Below, piece by piece: positions 11,448 to 22,243 of a DNA stretch of 28,417 nucleotides (the stretch's first letter is position 1; each line of letters begins with the position of its first letter). A program made the translations under genes and the position numbers. The stretch comes from Dichomitus squalens LYAD-421 SS1 (taxonomy: Eukaryota; Basidiomycota; Agaricomycetes; Polyporales; Polyporaceae), in NCBI RefSeq assembly GCF_000275845.1, contig NW_006766912.1, forward strand, positions 262,758 through 291,174, in the 5' to 3' direction. The notes below the pieces were generated by a model. The model did no database searches, had not been told where the DNA came from, and saw only the letters and a program-made list of their open reading frames with translations.

Positions 11448-12220
11448 TCACTGAGGGAGACTGCTGACGTCGCGCGGGTCCGTGCCACAATCTGTCTGAA
11501 GGACGTTGAACTCGACATCGTCGGGCTTAGGGGTCAGCTGCGTGACAGTTGCGCCAGTGAACCACTATGCGATGACGTGCAAGATGAGCAGACAGATCAA
11601 GAGGAAGCGAGACAAAACGGAGGCATAGTGGTTACTCACGATGAAGTGGCCGAATTGGCGGTCGCCGTAGTTGACCTGGACGTTACCCGTCTGAGACGAG
11701 TGCTCGACCCCGGCGACATAAACAGCCTGCTTGCCGGGCGGGATGCTGAACTGGACGGACTGGGACTCCGTCGAGGAGGACGAAGACGAAGTAGACACGC
11801 CGCCGCCGATGGTGATGCCCTCGACGTTCACACCGAGGTTGGCGTTCACCTCCGTCGTCTGCGTCACGGTCGTCGAGCCACCGAGGGTGACGGTGATGTC
11901 CTCGGTGCCGCCTCCGCAGTTGAGCTGCGGGTCGCCGAGGGGCTTCCACACGCGGATGTCAGGGTTGTTGACGATGTTGACCTGGGTAAGTAGACGGTCG
12001 AAGGGGCCATATGAGTACGACGCCAATCAGGAGCGGTGTGCACGGCGGGCTGCTGACTCACCAAGGTACACTTGTCCGCCTTCTCTACTGCTTTGGATCC
12101 GGGGCCACCAGGGCACGAGGCGAGAAGGTCAGCGTCGGCGGGCGAATCATCGCGCCTGCCGACGGTGAAGGCGTAGGTAGCACTCAAAAGAGAGAGGGCG
12201 AAGGCGGCGTTGACAATCAT
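11448..12220 (-). CDS. Small secreted beta-rich protein, unknown function
   Basis: Three exons, in gene order 12220-12062, 11981-11640, 11564-11448, with introns of 80 and 75 bp, all phase 0; 205 aa. A hydrophobic signal peptide (residues 1-17, ending SATYA) is followed by a dibasic GRR (21-23) that could be a Kex2-type processing site. The mature part has four cysteines (36, 51, 75, 193), enough for two disulfides. Residues 82-137 form an alternating Thr/Val/Ser pattern with TVTQTTEVNANLGVNVEG, then a run of six serines (118-123), then SIPPGKQAVYV. That layout resembles the two amphipathic strands and the PPG turn of aerolysin-type beta-pore-forming proteins. This is a pattern match only, and I do not claim homology or activity. 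A TATAAA box lies 153 bp upstream. It could equally be a generic fungal effector-like or cell-wall protein. Confidence 0.75.
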
Positions 12221-12372
12221 AACGATGCTGAGTATGCGTGTGTGGAAAGGTGACTCTACCCGAGAGCAGTGCGATGGCGTGAACGAACGTGGGGTATGTA
12301 GTGAGCGAGGCGGCGGCGCGTCGAAGAGGTAAATATCCCGCCGAGGGGGCCCATGCGGAGGTGGAGCTAGCC

Positions 12373-12378
12373 TTTATA
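12373..12378 (-). promoter_or_regulatory. TATA box of the secreted-protein gene
   Basis: Exact TATAAA on the minus strand, in context GGCTATAAAGGC, 153 bp upstream of the ATG at 12220. The spacing fits a fungal TATA with a leader of about 100 nt. Confidence 0.55.
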
Positions 12379-14565
12379 GCCGGACGTAGAGGTGAAATGG
12401 GGAACCTGGGTCGAGATGGGCGGCTGGGGGTCGGTTACAAGCCACATGCAGTATCTCAACGAGCTCGACTCACGAGACATGTTCCCTGTAGTATGGGAGC
12501 GCTTGAGTCGTCCTCCAACACCTAGAACGAAAGCGCTGTGCGTCGTGCTCGTAACGGGTAGACAAGAGCGCGACGCGCATCAAGGCGAGCTGGTGCGCGG
12601 CAACAGAGCATCATCATAACGAGCCAAGGTTTCAGACCCTTCACATCGCTGCGTGCCAAGGAAGTACGCGTGGAGTTTGGACAGAGGTGGAGCTGCGACG
12701 GTGTCTAGTACAACCACACATCAGCCAAGGTGTGACCATGACGAACGGGAACCTGTCATATAGAGGTCAGTGTAATAATCAAATTGTATTTGGTAAAGGA
12801 CCGACCACTTCACTTACTTCGCGAACCAGTGAAGCGCTTCACAACCCTACTAACACCACACGTCGCGACGCGGACTGCATTTGAGAAAGCCGGCCAGTGT
12901 CCCAGGACGAAGGGACCGTGAGCTTTCGGCAAGCCTCTGAACTCCACCCTATGATCTCGAGTGATCCGAACTACAGTAGTGATGGCATCGCCGACGCATA
13001 GCTCAAGATCTCCCTCTCATAGAAGACGCTTGCCAAGCATGCACCTCGAGCCCGAGACTTCTCTCGCCTGACTTGGCTGATGCACGAGCTTTACCCTGAC
13101 TGAATAAGGTCTCGCTCGGCATGCAACGCCGGTCGCTGTTTGATCGCACTGATAAGTCGCTATCACAACGTCCGTTGTGCTGCGAAATATTCAGTAGGGC
13201 CAGAAGTTTGCAATTTGCGAGGCCAAGGGCCTGGGCGATTTGCGGGATTGCACAAGCCAGGAGTACTTGTCGTTGTGGGGGAGTACTGCCATTAAATCTT
13301 GCGCTGCGGTTGCCTGCATTGGTGGAGGATCTGTCAGAAGTTGTTGTTCGATGACGATGCTGGTTGCAACTGCCAAGAACACGAGTCTTCCCGTAGGCGG
13401 GAGGAGGGTGCGGTAACTTACATGAAGAAGCCGTGATTCGGTCCGGACCTGAATCTAACCTACATGACATGAGATGATATAGTAATGAGGCAGTCCTTAC
13501 CGACGGAGAGATGCTTACAAACTGCCTTCCGCAGTTCGGAGGATGGACGGTGTCCGCATTTGGCAGCTCAGGTTGCGACCGATCTGTCCGGCGGCGATAA
13601 CCATCGAATATCACAGTTGGAGACTCCGAGACTGGAGTGAATGCGAAGGCTGAAACTGAGGTAGGGCATAAGTACAGTACGATACGTACTTACAGATCAC
13701 GACGAGGGACAATGAGATGAACAAGATGAGGATGAATTGCTCTCCACCTGAACACCGCCTTGTGAGGGTGCACCATGTCATAGACGGGTGTGAGGCTTTC
13801 CTGGTTGCGGATCCGATCATTGGCTTTGGGTAACTGGAGACACCGCACAGTCCTAAGACACCTAGACGGACCTGGGTCTCGCAGGGGAGATGGGTTGAGC
13901 TTGCCCATAGTGACGCTCGAGATCTCCATTCCAGTCGTGCATCTCCCAAGGACATGATTGGAATGCAGCGCTGAGACGAAGCTAGACCGTGCAGACTTAA
14001 GCTTACAAGGACGTGCCATCTAACACGATACCTCTCTCAAAGGCGTTCTAGGAATTATGGACCCATTTCGCATCATTGGTTGTGCGAACTTACCCACTGC
14101 AGTCGATATTCTCAAGGAGCCGTTCCCGCCGTGGCTTCTTGACCTGAGCCCTCATAGTTCGTCAACCTCCAGTCCATTGCCACGAGCGTTCGGGGCCAGA
14201 GACAGACTAGTTCTTCGGGCACTTCTGACATAGCACATGATGCGAGGACAGACGGGAATGGGACTTGGGGCCGCGGACGCTGAGTCTTCCATTTTGCGGC
14301 TGCTCTGCTCAGCTTTGGTCGCGACTGCATCTTCTATACTCTACGCAAATGAACGTTACTGAGTCGAGAGATGAATTAGGCGACTGTGGAGAGAAGGAGA
14401 AGTGGAGGAGTACAGGATGCTCCGCAGGGCTCCGGCGTCCCTGAGCCACACCACCGGGCGCTTGTTCCCCAGCATCCTCTGCGACGACCACGACGACCCC
14501 ATTCCTCGACTCTACACCCATCTTAGACTCACCATATACCCTCTGTGACCTCTTCGAGCACTGCC
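12379..14565. other. Gene-poor stretch with one doubtful minus-strand exon chain
   Basis: About 2.2 kb between the divergent secreted-protein and OSBP genes. A chain of minus-strand exons between about 13740 and 13090 can be joined in frame: a hydrophobic helix reading FILILFISLSLVVI, a GTAAGT donor at about 13690, then basic, low-complexity sequence (residues such as GYRRRTDRSQPELP). It has no convincing start and resembles no family I know, so I do not call it a gene. It could be a single-pass membrane protein or chance. No repeats were recognised. Confidence 0.3.
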
Positions 14566-16396
14566 ATGTCCGGAGCCCAGACCCCCAGCGAACTCCCGGG
14601 CGAGGTGCGTTCTCCGTGGCGATTCTGACGGCATTACCGCTGACACGGTGCGTCACCATATGATTGTCTCGACCTCGGCCCACGACTCGCGACGTCCGGC
14701 CCTTCGTAACATTCTTCTCTTCCGACTCTTTCCATCATCCGAACGTAGGGAGTCCCAACCGCGCAGAAGAGCAGCTGGACAACCTTCCTGAAATCGTACG
14801 CACCCTTAGTTGTTTTCCACCCAATGCTCTTGATTTTGATCTATACATTCCATCTCATTTCCCCGCATTTCGCATGTCCGCGCCACCGGGTGTCCTCCTG
14901 GCACGTTCTGAATCTCCAGAATTGCCTCGTTCTCCGGAGATCTCTCGTCGCTCACCGCGCCGCCCTTCATTCTCTCACCCATCTCGCTCACCGAGTTCCC
15001 TGGTACGCATGTCAATGGCTGTGGAGTGTGAATCGCGCGAGTCTGACCCGCCTGACCTTGCGTGGGCCCTATCGATCGCAAATAGCCTATTGGTGTGAGC
15101 GCCCTGCTCTATTCGCGGCGATCGCGGATGCGCAGACGGAGCAGGACAGGTCAATCGCTGTGTTGAAATGGTTCATTGTGAGTACGAGGCTACCCATCCC
15201 AGAGCCGTGCACTGATACATGGACTTCAGAGCACACTCAAGGGTCAATATACTTCACGTAATGAGAAACTTGGATCAGAGAAGAAGTGCGTAATCCCACT
15301 ACGTTACTTTCCTATAGCTCAGGTATTGATACCTCGCCGACTGACAGGCCGCTGAACCCTGTCCTCGGAGAGTACGTATCGCCTTCCCTTCACTACACTT
15401 CAAAATCCCGACCGTTGTGCTATGTAGGCTCTTCTACGGATTCTGGCCCGATGTAGACGGCCGTGGACAGACGAATCTCGTCGTCGAGCAAGTCTCGCAC
15501 CACCCGCCCATCACGGCATACTACCTCTCCAACCCTTCCAAGGGCCTCGTCCTCCAGGGCCACTCCGCGCAAAAGACGAGCTTCTCTGGCGGCAGCATCA
15601 TCGTCAAACAGATCGGCCACGCTATCCTCACGGTGGACCTTCCAGACGGAGGCAAGGAGGAATTTTTGATTACCTTGCCCCGCCTCCGCATCGACGGTCT
15701 CTGGTACGGCTCTCCGTACATTGAGTTGACGGAAACTTCTTACATCCAATCATCCACTGGCTGGCTCTCGACGGTACGTATGTTTTCTACCTTACACTCG
15801 TCCGAGCGTTAGCTGACAGACAAACGTGGCATGTTTTGGTAGATCGAGTACAAGGGCAAGGGCTACTTCTCCGGACGCTCGCACTCGTTCAAGGCGGTGC
15901 TGACCCCACCCGAATCGACGACCCCCGTGAAGCGGTATGAGGGCGTTTGGCACGAGACATCCAAGGACCTCGACACGGGCGAGACGTTCACGGACGTGAC
16001 GTCAATTAAGGAGGAGGTTACCGTCGGCCCGATCGAAAACATGCACGAGTTCGAGAGCAGGCGCCTTTGGCAGCACGTCGCCCGCGGGATCCGGGAGGGC
16101 GATTACGAGACCGCGAGCAAGGAGAAGAGCAAGATCGAGGTGCGCGGCTTGTTTGTCACATAGGGTCGTTGCAGTTCTGATTGGCATGCTTGGGTTTGCG
16201 CACGCAGAACGAGCAGCGGCAACGACGGCGCGACGAGCAGGCGGCAGGCACGCCGTGGAAGCGGTGGCACTTCGAGCATATCGAGTCAGACCCCGTGTAT
16301 GAGCGTCTTGTGAAGATGTTCAACGGCTCGCCCCCGACGGAGGACACGTACGTCTACCAGCACAACTACGACGTGACGCCCTCGGCCGCGTCTTGA
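14566..16396 (+). CDS. Oxysterol-binding protein, short Kes1/Osh4 type
   Basis: Cytosolic lipid-transfer protein that exchanges sterol and PI4P between membranes in known Osh4-type members. Nine exons: 14566-14604, 14767-14795, 14920-15002, 15086-15177, 15230-15285, 15348-15371, 15428-15773, 15843-16139, 16208-16396; 384 aa. All phases agree. There is no PH domain, ankyrin repeat or FFAT-like extension, so it is the minimal ORD-only form. The N-terminal lid region reads SSWTTFLKSIASFSGDLSS. The signature EQVSHHPP is exact at residues 128-135, and KPLNPVLGE precedes it. The C-terminus (EQRQRRRDE, then WKRWHFE) matches the basic/aromatic tail of ORD proteins. The start ATG at 14566 gives a 13-residue first exon and is supported by frame only. 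Two exons are very short (24 and 29 nt). Confidence 0.92.
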
Positions 16397-17327
16397 TGGG
16401 ATGCTCGCGAGACGGCGGCTTGTGGCGATGATAGAACTGTACTGCTATTACCTTGTGTACGGACAGAGTTTCCCTTTCTTTGACTTCGTTCAATTGAAGA
16501 TATTACTGAAGTTGTCGGTTGAGATAATGAACAGTTTTTTACGACATATAATTCAACGAAGGAAGCGATAGAAATCAAGCATAGCCTCCAGAAGGCGTGA
16601 CGTGCTCTCACAAGCAACACGTAGAGTGGGGATCCGTGCGGGACTGCTCGAATACCACGGCGGCATGGCAGACTAGCTGTTTCCCGGCATCTGAAGATTT
16701 CGGTGTGTGCCTCCGTGAACCTGTAGTTGTGTCTTATGACGAACGGGTCCTCCTCGGTCTCACAAGGAAGGCGTGGCGCTCTAGTCCTGATGGTACAACC
16801 ATTCGAGGTCTCTAATGCCGGACCACACAGCTTACTCAAGTTATTGCGCCTAGGCCTGCAATAGGCCATGGACAGACGCATACCGTCGCTCCATAGCCAG
16901 GACGCCCTAGGAAAGCATGCGCAATGACAGCCGAGCGCCTTAAGCACACGTTACTCAGCGCGGGTATCTCTCCAGTCGACTTATGAACACCAGACCAACA
17001 TGGGCGGAGACCACGTTCATCGTTCCTTGCCCTTGTAGGCCCCTGAGCATCTACTGGCACCCACGGGAAAACCCAACCCGCCGCCTTCAGTTGCCCTCTC
17101 GTTCTGAGTCACAGGCGCCTCTCGACTCCAGACTGTTGAAATATTTCTTGATTGCTAGCTTAGATGTCTCGCAACCTTATGATATCGTGCATCTTTCTCT
17201 TGGCTCTCGGTATCATATGTGAGTATCTGCTGTTGATTCAAGCGTGCTGCTCTTGTCATGACCGCATTCTTCTAGCTATGATCGTGCTCCAGGATCATGG
17301 AATCACCTTGTACATGAAATGAACCAT
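16397..17327. other. Intergenic stretch, no supported gene
   Basis: About 930 bp downstream of the OSBP gene. The first 200 bp are AT-rich and probably contain its 3' UTR. The minus-strand ORF of 193 codons (16366-16947) has no recognisable motif and overlaps the end of the OSBP gene, so I treat it as chance. Confidence 0.5.
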
Positions 17328-17856
17328 TGAGGAGCTATTACGTCCTGCGACAACTGCAGGTGGCCAATGGGAATGTATGTCAGACTTGGTCATCTTGCGC
17401 ATTTCAGTAATGACTTTCCCTATAGTCCCTCAGGCTGAGGTGATCACCGAGTGGGCTAAGAAGTATCGGAGCGATAAGGCCGCTAAAGAAGGTCAGTGCG
17501 CAAGTATAGTATGTGCCCTGTCATGATGAGAGCCTGAGCATCAAAGCGTTGGGAAAAAAGCCTTAGGGCGATGTTTCAACTACTATGGCTGCACTTGGAC
17601 CGCGTGACTAACACGAACACGAACTTGTGACAGACGGTTTGACATTCGTGACTGAAGACGGATCTGCTCAATTAGGGTCATGGGATCGCGCGCAAGCAGA
17701 CCCTACTAGGTAGTATAATAAGGGCATACAGATGGCGTCTCCCGCATCGCGCTTTCCCCTGACGGCATGTACATTGCCAGCGGCTCCTACGCTACCATGG
17801 GGATCCTGCACGGCGGTACCAGTGACGCTGTCATACAAAAACTCACCAGGTACAAC
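17328..17856 (+). pseudogene. WD40-like gene fragment, probably a relic
   Basis: Three pieces join in one frame: about 17328-17374 (GTATGT donor), 17426-17491, and 17732-17856 (GTATGT donor). The second reads PQAEVITEWAKKYRSDKAAK. The third contains GVSRIALSPDGMYIASGS, which strongly resembles the first strands of a WD40 blade. No start codon, no further blades and no WD dipeptide in the expected place were found. The intron before the third piece (240 bp) is long for this region. It could be a decayed WD40 or NACHT-WD gene, or a short gene I have mis-modelled. Expression and homologues are unknown. Confidence 0.35.
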
Positions 17857-18318
17857 GTATGTTCGGCCCCTGGGTGCGAAGCCACCTGAAGCGGAGTGTT
17901 ACACGATTGTGAGTAAACGATTGAGTCCGTTCAACATTGCTTCGCAACGTGAGGACTTCTGGCTTCAATACAAGCGCCAGGTCTCACGGCGGAATTATCG
18001 CTTGCACTGTCTGCGAACGCCATATAGGCTAGTTCGACACATGCAATTACTGGCTCGCTACCAAGGCCGTCGCGCGCAAAAAATGCAGCGAAGGGAGCAA
18101 TGCGCAGTTTTCTGATGGAGCTAGAAATACATGGGTGGTACCGAGCATAAGTTAAGAATCAGACTTGAAGGAGAGGTAGCGGCTTGACTATGCTACAGGC
18201 CTGTGGCCCAATGGTCCGTATCTCAGAGAGGCAATAGGTCCGGAGAGATGTGCAAAAGAAACGCAATGAAGTCGTATGTAAACTGAAGAGGGCAATAGCG
18301 TCATCAAGAGTGCGGCGA
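17857..18318. other. Short stretch without a recognised gene
   Basis: An open frame continues to 18115 on the plus strand (ending in RREQCAVF) but shows no family resemblance. It may be downstream debris of the WD40-like fragment. Confidence 0.35.
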
Positions 18319-20153
18319 TCATGCCAACGACGAGCTTTGCAGAGACGAGATGGGATCAGAGTGCGAGAGGAATTCTGTTAGATTAGTTGAAATTCTGTAC
18401 TGGTGCTCGAGCAGTTTTGGATTGCGAAGATTGAGCATGAGGCGTGTCATGAGGGTACTCGCAATTCTAATCAATTCATTAGGGTATGGGCGGTAGAGGA
18501 GGGGATTTGGCAGGCGTACACGTTTGTCGTGGTGACACTGATACCTCGGTAAGCCGACTCCGGAGCGTCTGGATTTCAGAGTGAAGCGCAATGCATTCGG
18601 GATCTGAGGCTTACTTGAGAGAGCTAGAAACTCGGTCATGCTCATGAGTGTGCGTCCCCGACTGTTCAGAGTATCTCACCAGACAGGTTGATATGTTGCA
18701 CACATGACACACGAGTAGCACCCTGCGAACATGAGACATGATTAGTCAGGCGCAGTTCGCATTGATGACACGGCGGGCAAAGCGCCAGGCTCCAAGCAGG
18801 GAAATCTGTGCAGCATTTATAGGCAATGCAACCTGGCCCTAGCATTTCCAGTGGGCCTTTGTATCCCTCTTTGTCATTTGGGTAATCTTATGGGCACGTT
18901 GCATCGCCCGTATGTTTAGCGTAGATTTCCTCACCTGGACCATCGCGCTTTGCCTGCCGTGTGATTTGCTCTGCAATGTCATACGCGAAGTACAATGCGC
19001 CTAGGTAAAGTCCATCAGGATTTGTGCCAGCGCAGGTCTCTTTACTTTCCTGTGGTTACTCACCATCACGCATCAGGATGGTCAGTATATAACCTCTACA
19101 TCTTGATTCCACTCGAAGTACACGATGCATCGTGAGAATGAAGACAGTCAGGTCATGGCCAAGTATACTGGCCCAGACGATGGCTAAATCTGGAAGTTTT
19201 CCTCGAAGCTGAAGCTAGACTGGAAGGGATAGTATAGCGAACACACATGTCACGTACATTTTCCTCTGTAGACGGAAACAAATCAAAGCGTTCACGTCAT
19301 ACTCGGTTAAGTGGATCATGCACAAGACTTACTGAGCCACAGTTATAGTGAGATCGCAGCCAACACCAGGTATACCATTCTCTCGTATGTAACTCGAAGG
19401 CATCTTCCGCGTCTGCGAATATGACCAGATATGACCACTGTATATCCGGAGAATACCCGTCAGAGTTCCAAATACGTATATATCCAAAGGAGAAGCACGC
19501 ACGGCTGAGATCATGCAACATACGATGAAGATAGCGAACACCATGGAGATAACCCGACGACTACCTCGGTACAGCGCATACAGGCGGAAGAACTGAAGCC
19601 CTGATGTAGTACACGATACAACGTCACACAGTGAGTTTTTGTGATGACAATTAAGCAACGGATATGACCATACCTGCAACGATAACTTGAATGGCTGCAG
19701 ACCACAGCTGATGGTATATTTGCAGCTTCAGACATCTCCCAGGAGCAGCGTCAGCTGATAACAACTAGCTCTCGTCTGATATGGGCTCACAGCTAGGCGG
19801 CACAGAGTGTGCATCAATGTCCCGCTCGATGACCATTACATGCGCAAGACTCACATTCTCATCGGAGACGCGATAGAGCTCGTACAGAACAAGGACGTGA
19901 CTGAACAATGTCAAGTACCGATTGAGATAGAAGATGAATGAGGCCAAGCTGAAGCATGCCTTCCAGAACAGCGCCACCTCAGCGCTGAAGATCAAAATGT
20001 AGTCGTAATAGAGAATTGCTGACGAATGGACGTCATCAAAATATGCGGGTCTACTCAAGGACATTGTGAGGACTCACCAAGAGCTACTGCCGACGCGATG
20101 CGAGTGATATAGTCGGAGTCAGCGCTGGGTGGGGATGGCAGTCTTAAAATCAT
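18319..20153 (-). CDS. DUF6533-family multi-pass membrane protein (3' half uncertain)
   Basis: Agaricomycete family of seven-helix-like membrane proteins of unknown function. Resolved exons, in gene order: 20153-20078, 20018-19855, 19764-19674, 19600-19503, 19412-19333, one ending at 19064, 19000-18935, and a last exon 18466-18319. The DUF6533 core spans exons 1-2: ASAVALAILYYDYILIFSAE, then WKACFSLASFIFYLNRY. Exon 4 has the conserved RLYALYRGSRRV, exon 5 IPGVGCD, exon 6 LMRDG joining to ALYF in exon 7, and the last exon the C-terminal signature STLMTRLMLNLRNP. Exon 5 ends phase 2 and the next exon cannot be entered in frame without either an 8-nt exon near 19258 or a weak GTGGCT donor. The link between 18935 and 18466 is also unresolved. 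So the gene is either mis-modelled by me or decaying. Confidence 0.65.
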
Positions 20154-20367
20154 GGTTGTGTGGGGATTGACAATCGGTATTGTTCTCACATTGCGAAACG
20201 TGCATCTGTGGTGACTGCCGATGAAAACATCTACCTGTAGTCCGCAAACAGTGTGTGGGGGGAAAGAAAGTCAGAGTCGGCTGGAAGCGTAATATGGAGC
20301 TGGAGGCTGGAAGGTCGCTGCCGTGGGAGTTATCGAGTCTCATAGAAGGGTAAACAGTATCCTGTGC

Positions 20368-20373
20368 TTTATA
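20368..20373 (-). promoter_or_regulatory. Possible TATA box of the DUF6533 gene
   Basis: TATAAA on the minus strand in context GGTTATAAAGCA, 215 bp upstream of the ATG at 20153. The match is good but the distance is at the long end. Confidence 0.35.
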
Positions 20374-22243
20374 ACCTCTTCGAGATTCGCGCCACTGGTA
20401 GAACGTTACCAACTGAAACAAGATGATGAACACGGGACGGGAACGAGTATCAAGAGCCACAAGCAACGGATGGAAGATCTGCCAAACAAAGACGTGCTCA
20501 AGCATGCAATCGAGCCCGAGTCGCATTGCCTACAGAACTAGAAGCAGAGTATATGGCTCGTAACCGTGAACGGTCAGATCTACGAGTCCTGTACTGGGGC
20601 CATCAGCGCTCAGCCTCCGACCTCTCCCAACAATAAGCCCTGCCACCGGATTTGGGCCAGACTTCCCACTTCCAAGACTAAGGTCGCTCGGGATTGCTTG
20701 ATATCTCTGACTGTCTCTTGGAGCTATGGGCATTAGAGAAAGGCGGCCCGTTATGGGTGGGATGAACAGGAAGGGTATCAAATTCCAAAGTCCAAGCTTC
20801 AAGCTGACGGACGCATACTGCAGTACTTGCGAGTATTTGCCATTTCCCCAGTACGACGCTACACGACGATAACACAATTGTTAAAGAAATCAAGAATGAA
20901 TGGATGGAATGGTGCAGCATGCATCTCGATGTGCATTGTCACCAAGGTAACGTAACCGGTCCGGAGATGAGCTGAGCGGCAGAATACACTGATCCGGCGG
21001 CGTACTCGATCAACAAGCGCGGATGCACTCACATCCAGCAACATAGCCGCTGTGTGGGTAACAACTGAAGTCCCTCCACTTCTCGGTGGAGACGCCATTA
21101 GAGAAGCCACGCACCAAAAATCTCTATGTGCACGTAAGCGTAAGCATGAACATTTGGGGATAGCCATGCACTTATCCGCTTGTACGTCTCGCAAAATCAT
21201 ATTGCCAGCGTTGAATCGATTACAGGTCTCGTCCCACTGATTATAACAGGCAAAAGTCCCTTACCTAGGCGCCGCGGACTGCGAGTCGTCTGAGGGGGTT
21301 GATCGGCCTGGCCGCCAGCGAAGCCCCCATGTCTGACGATACACCGATCTCAGTCCACGAGGGCCAGTGGCATGTCCTCAAGCGCGGCTTCAAGAGTGCC
21401 ATCATCCCGATAGGCACGCGCGAAGGGCATGGCACTCACGGCTTGGACTGTGCTGTGCGGCGACAGGATAATTACGGGTGCATAGGAGCTCAACCGTCGC
21501 AAGTTTCGCGAGGGTGGACAGCCGATGCTCATCGGAGACTAGCAACGCACCGAGGAGTAAAGTCGCGAAGGTCCTCGAAGGCGTCGCTGACAAGACTGGC
21601 GAGGTGCATCAACGGAGATCGGCTCCGGGATACTCAGAGGATGCGGTCGCCGTAGTGTGCGTGATGCAGAAGACTCCTCATGTCTTCCCAATTATCGTGG
21701 TGCGCAAAACCTAGCAACTGTATGTTCAGACACGGGCGCTTGGCGATGCGCTCACAGACGCGCGCATCAAGGAAATGAATTGCGTAGTGTCTTTAGTCAA
21801 GGGCAATATATAACATGGTCTCCTACGTACCTTTTAGCCAAGAACGGCTTGTGACACTAGTCGCGGATATTGGCAAGCATTACCAGATATTCAATGGGTG
21901 TACAGAGTCGACCGCGCCCGATTCGACTAGGGCCCTGTTGCAACCCGAAGTGCCTCCTCTGCCACGGAATTGTAGGACGAGGAACGTCGATATGTGACTC
22001 GCCAGAGCGCCGATGCACAGCGGTTGGCTTGTATGGAGCAACGAAGAGCATTGGGTCTTGGACGTCGTCCGGAAGCCGCTCAGTCACTGGTGACAAGACG
22101 GTTCAAGGCAGGATCGGGAGCCTCCGTTCCCGGGACCCGGACACATGGCAAGCGCTCATATGGCAACCCAATCCCAAATCGGTTAGACGCTGAGTTGCAC
22201 ACATTACCGTTTCCGGTTCTGCCTCTTTTTCCCAATAACCACC
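20374..22243. other. Gene-poor stretch with low-confidence coding-like fragments
   Basis: About 1.9 kb upstream of the Snf2 gene. Several open frames of 60-118 codons occur. One on the plus strand at 21815-21997 reads VPFSQERLVTLVADIGKHYQ then IFNGCTE, faintly like a WD40 blade. Another from 21330 starts MSDDTPISVHEGQWHVLKRG. Neither has a supportable gene model. They may be decayed duplicates. Confidence 0.3.

Noticed and set aside
13003..13614. 203-codon minus-strand ORF
   Set aside because: It has no recognisable domain, its composition looks like non-coding sequence, and it contains good splice sites inside. It is described only as part of a doubtful exon chain.
16366..16947. 193-codon minus-strand ORF
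   Set aside because: It overlaps the end of the OSBP gene in antisense and has no motif.
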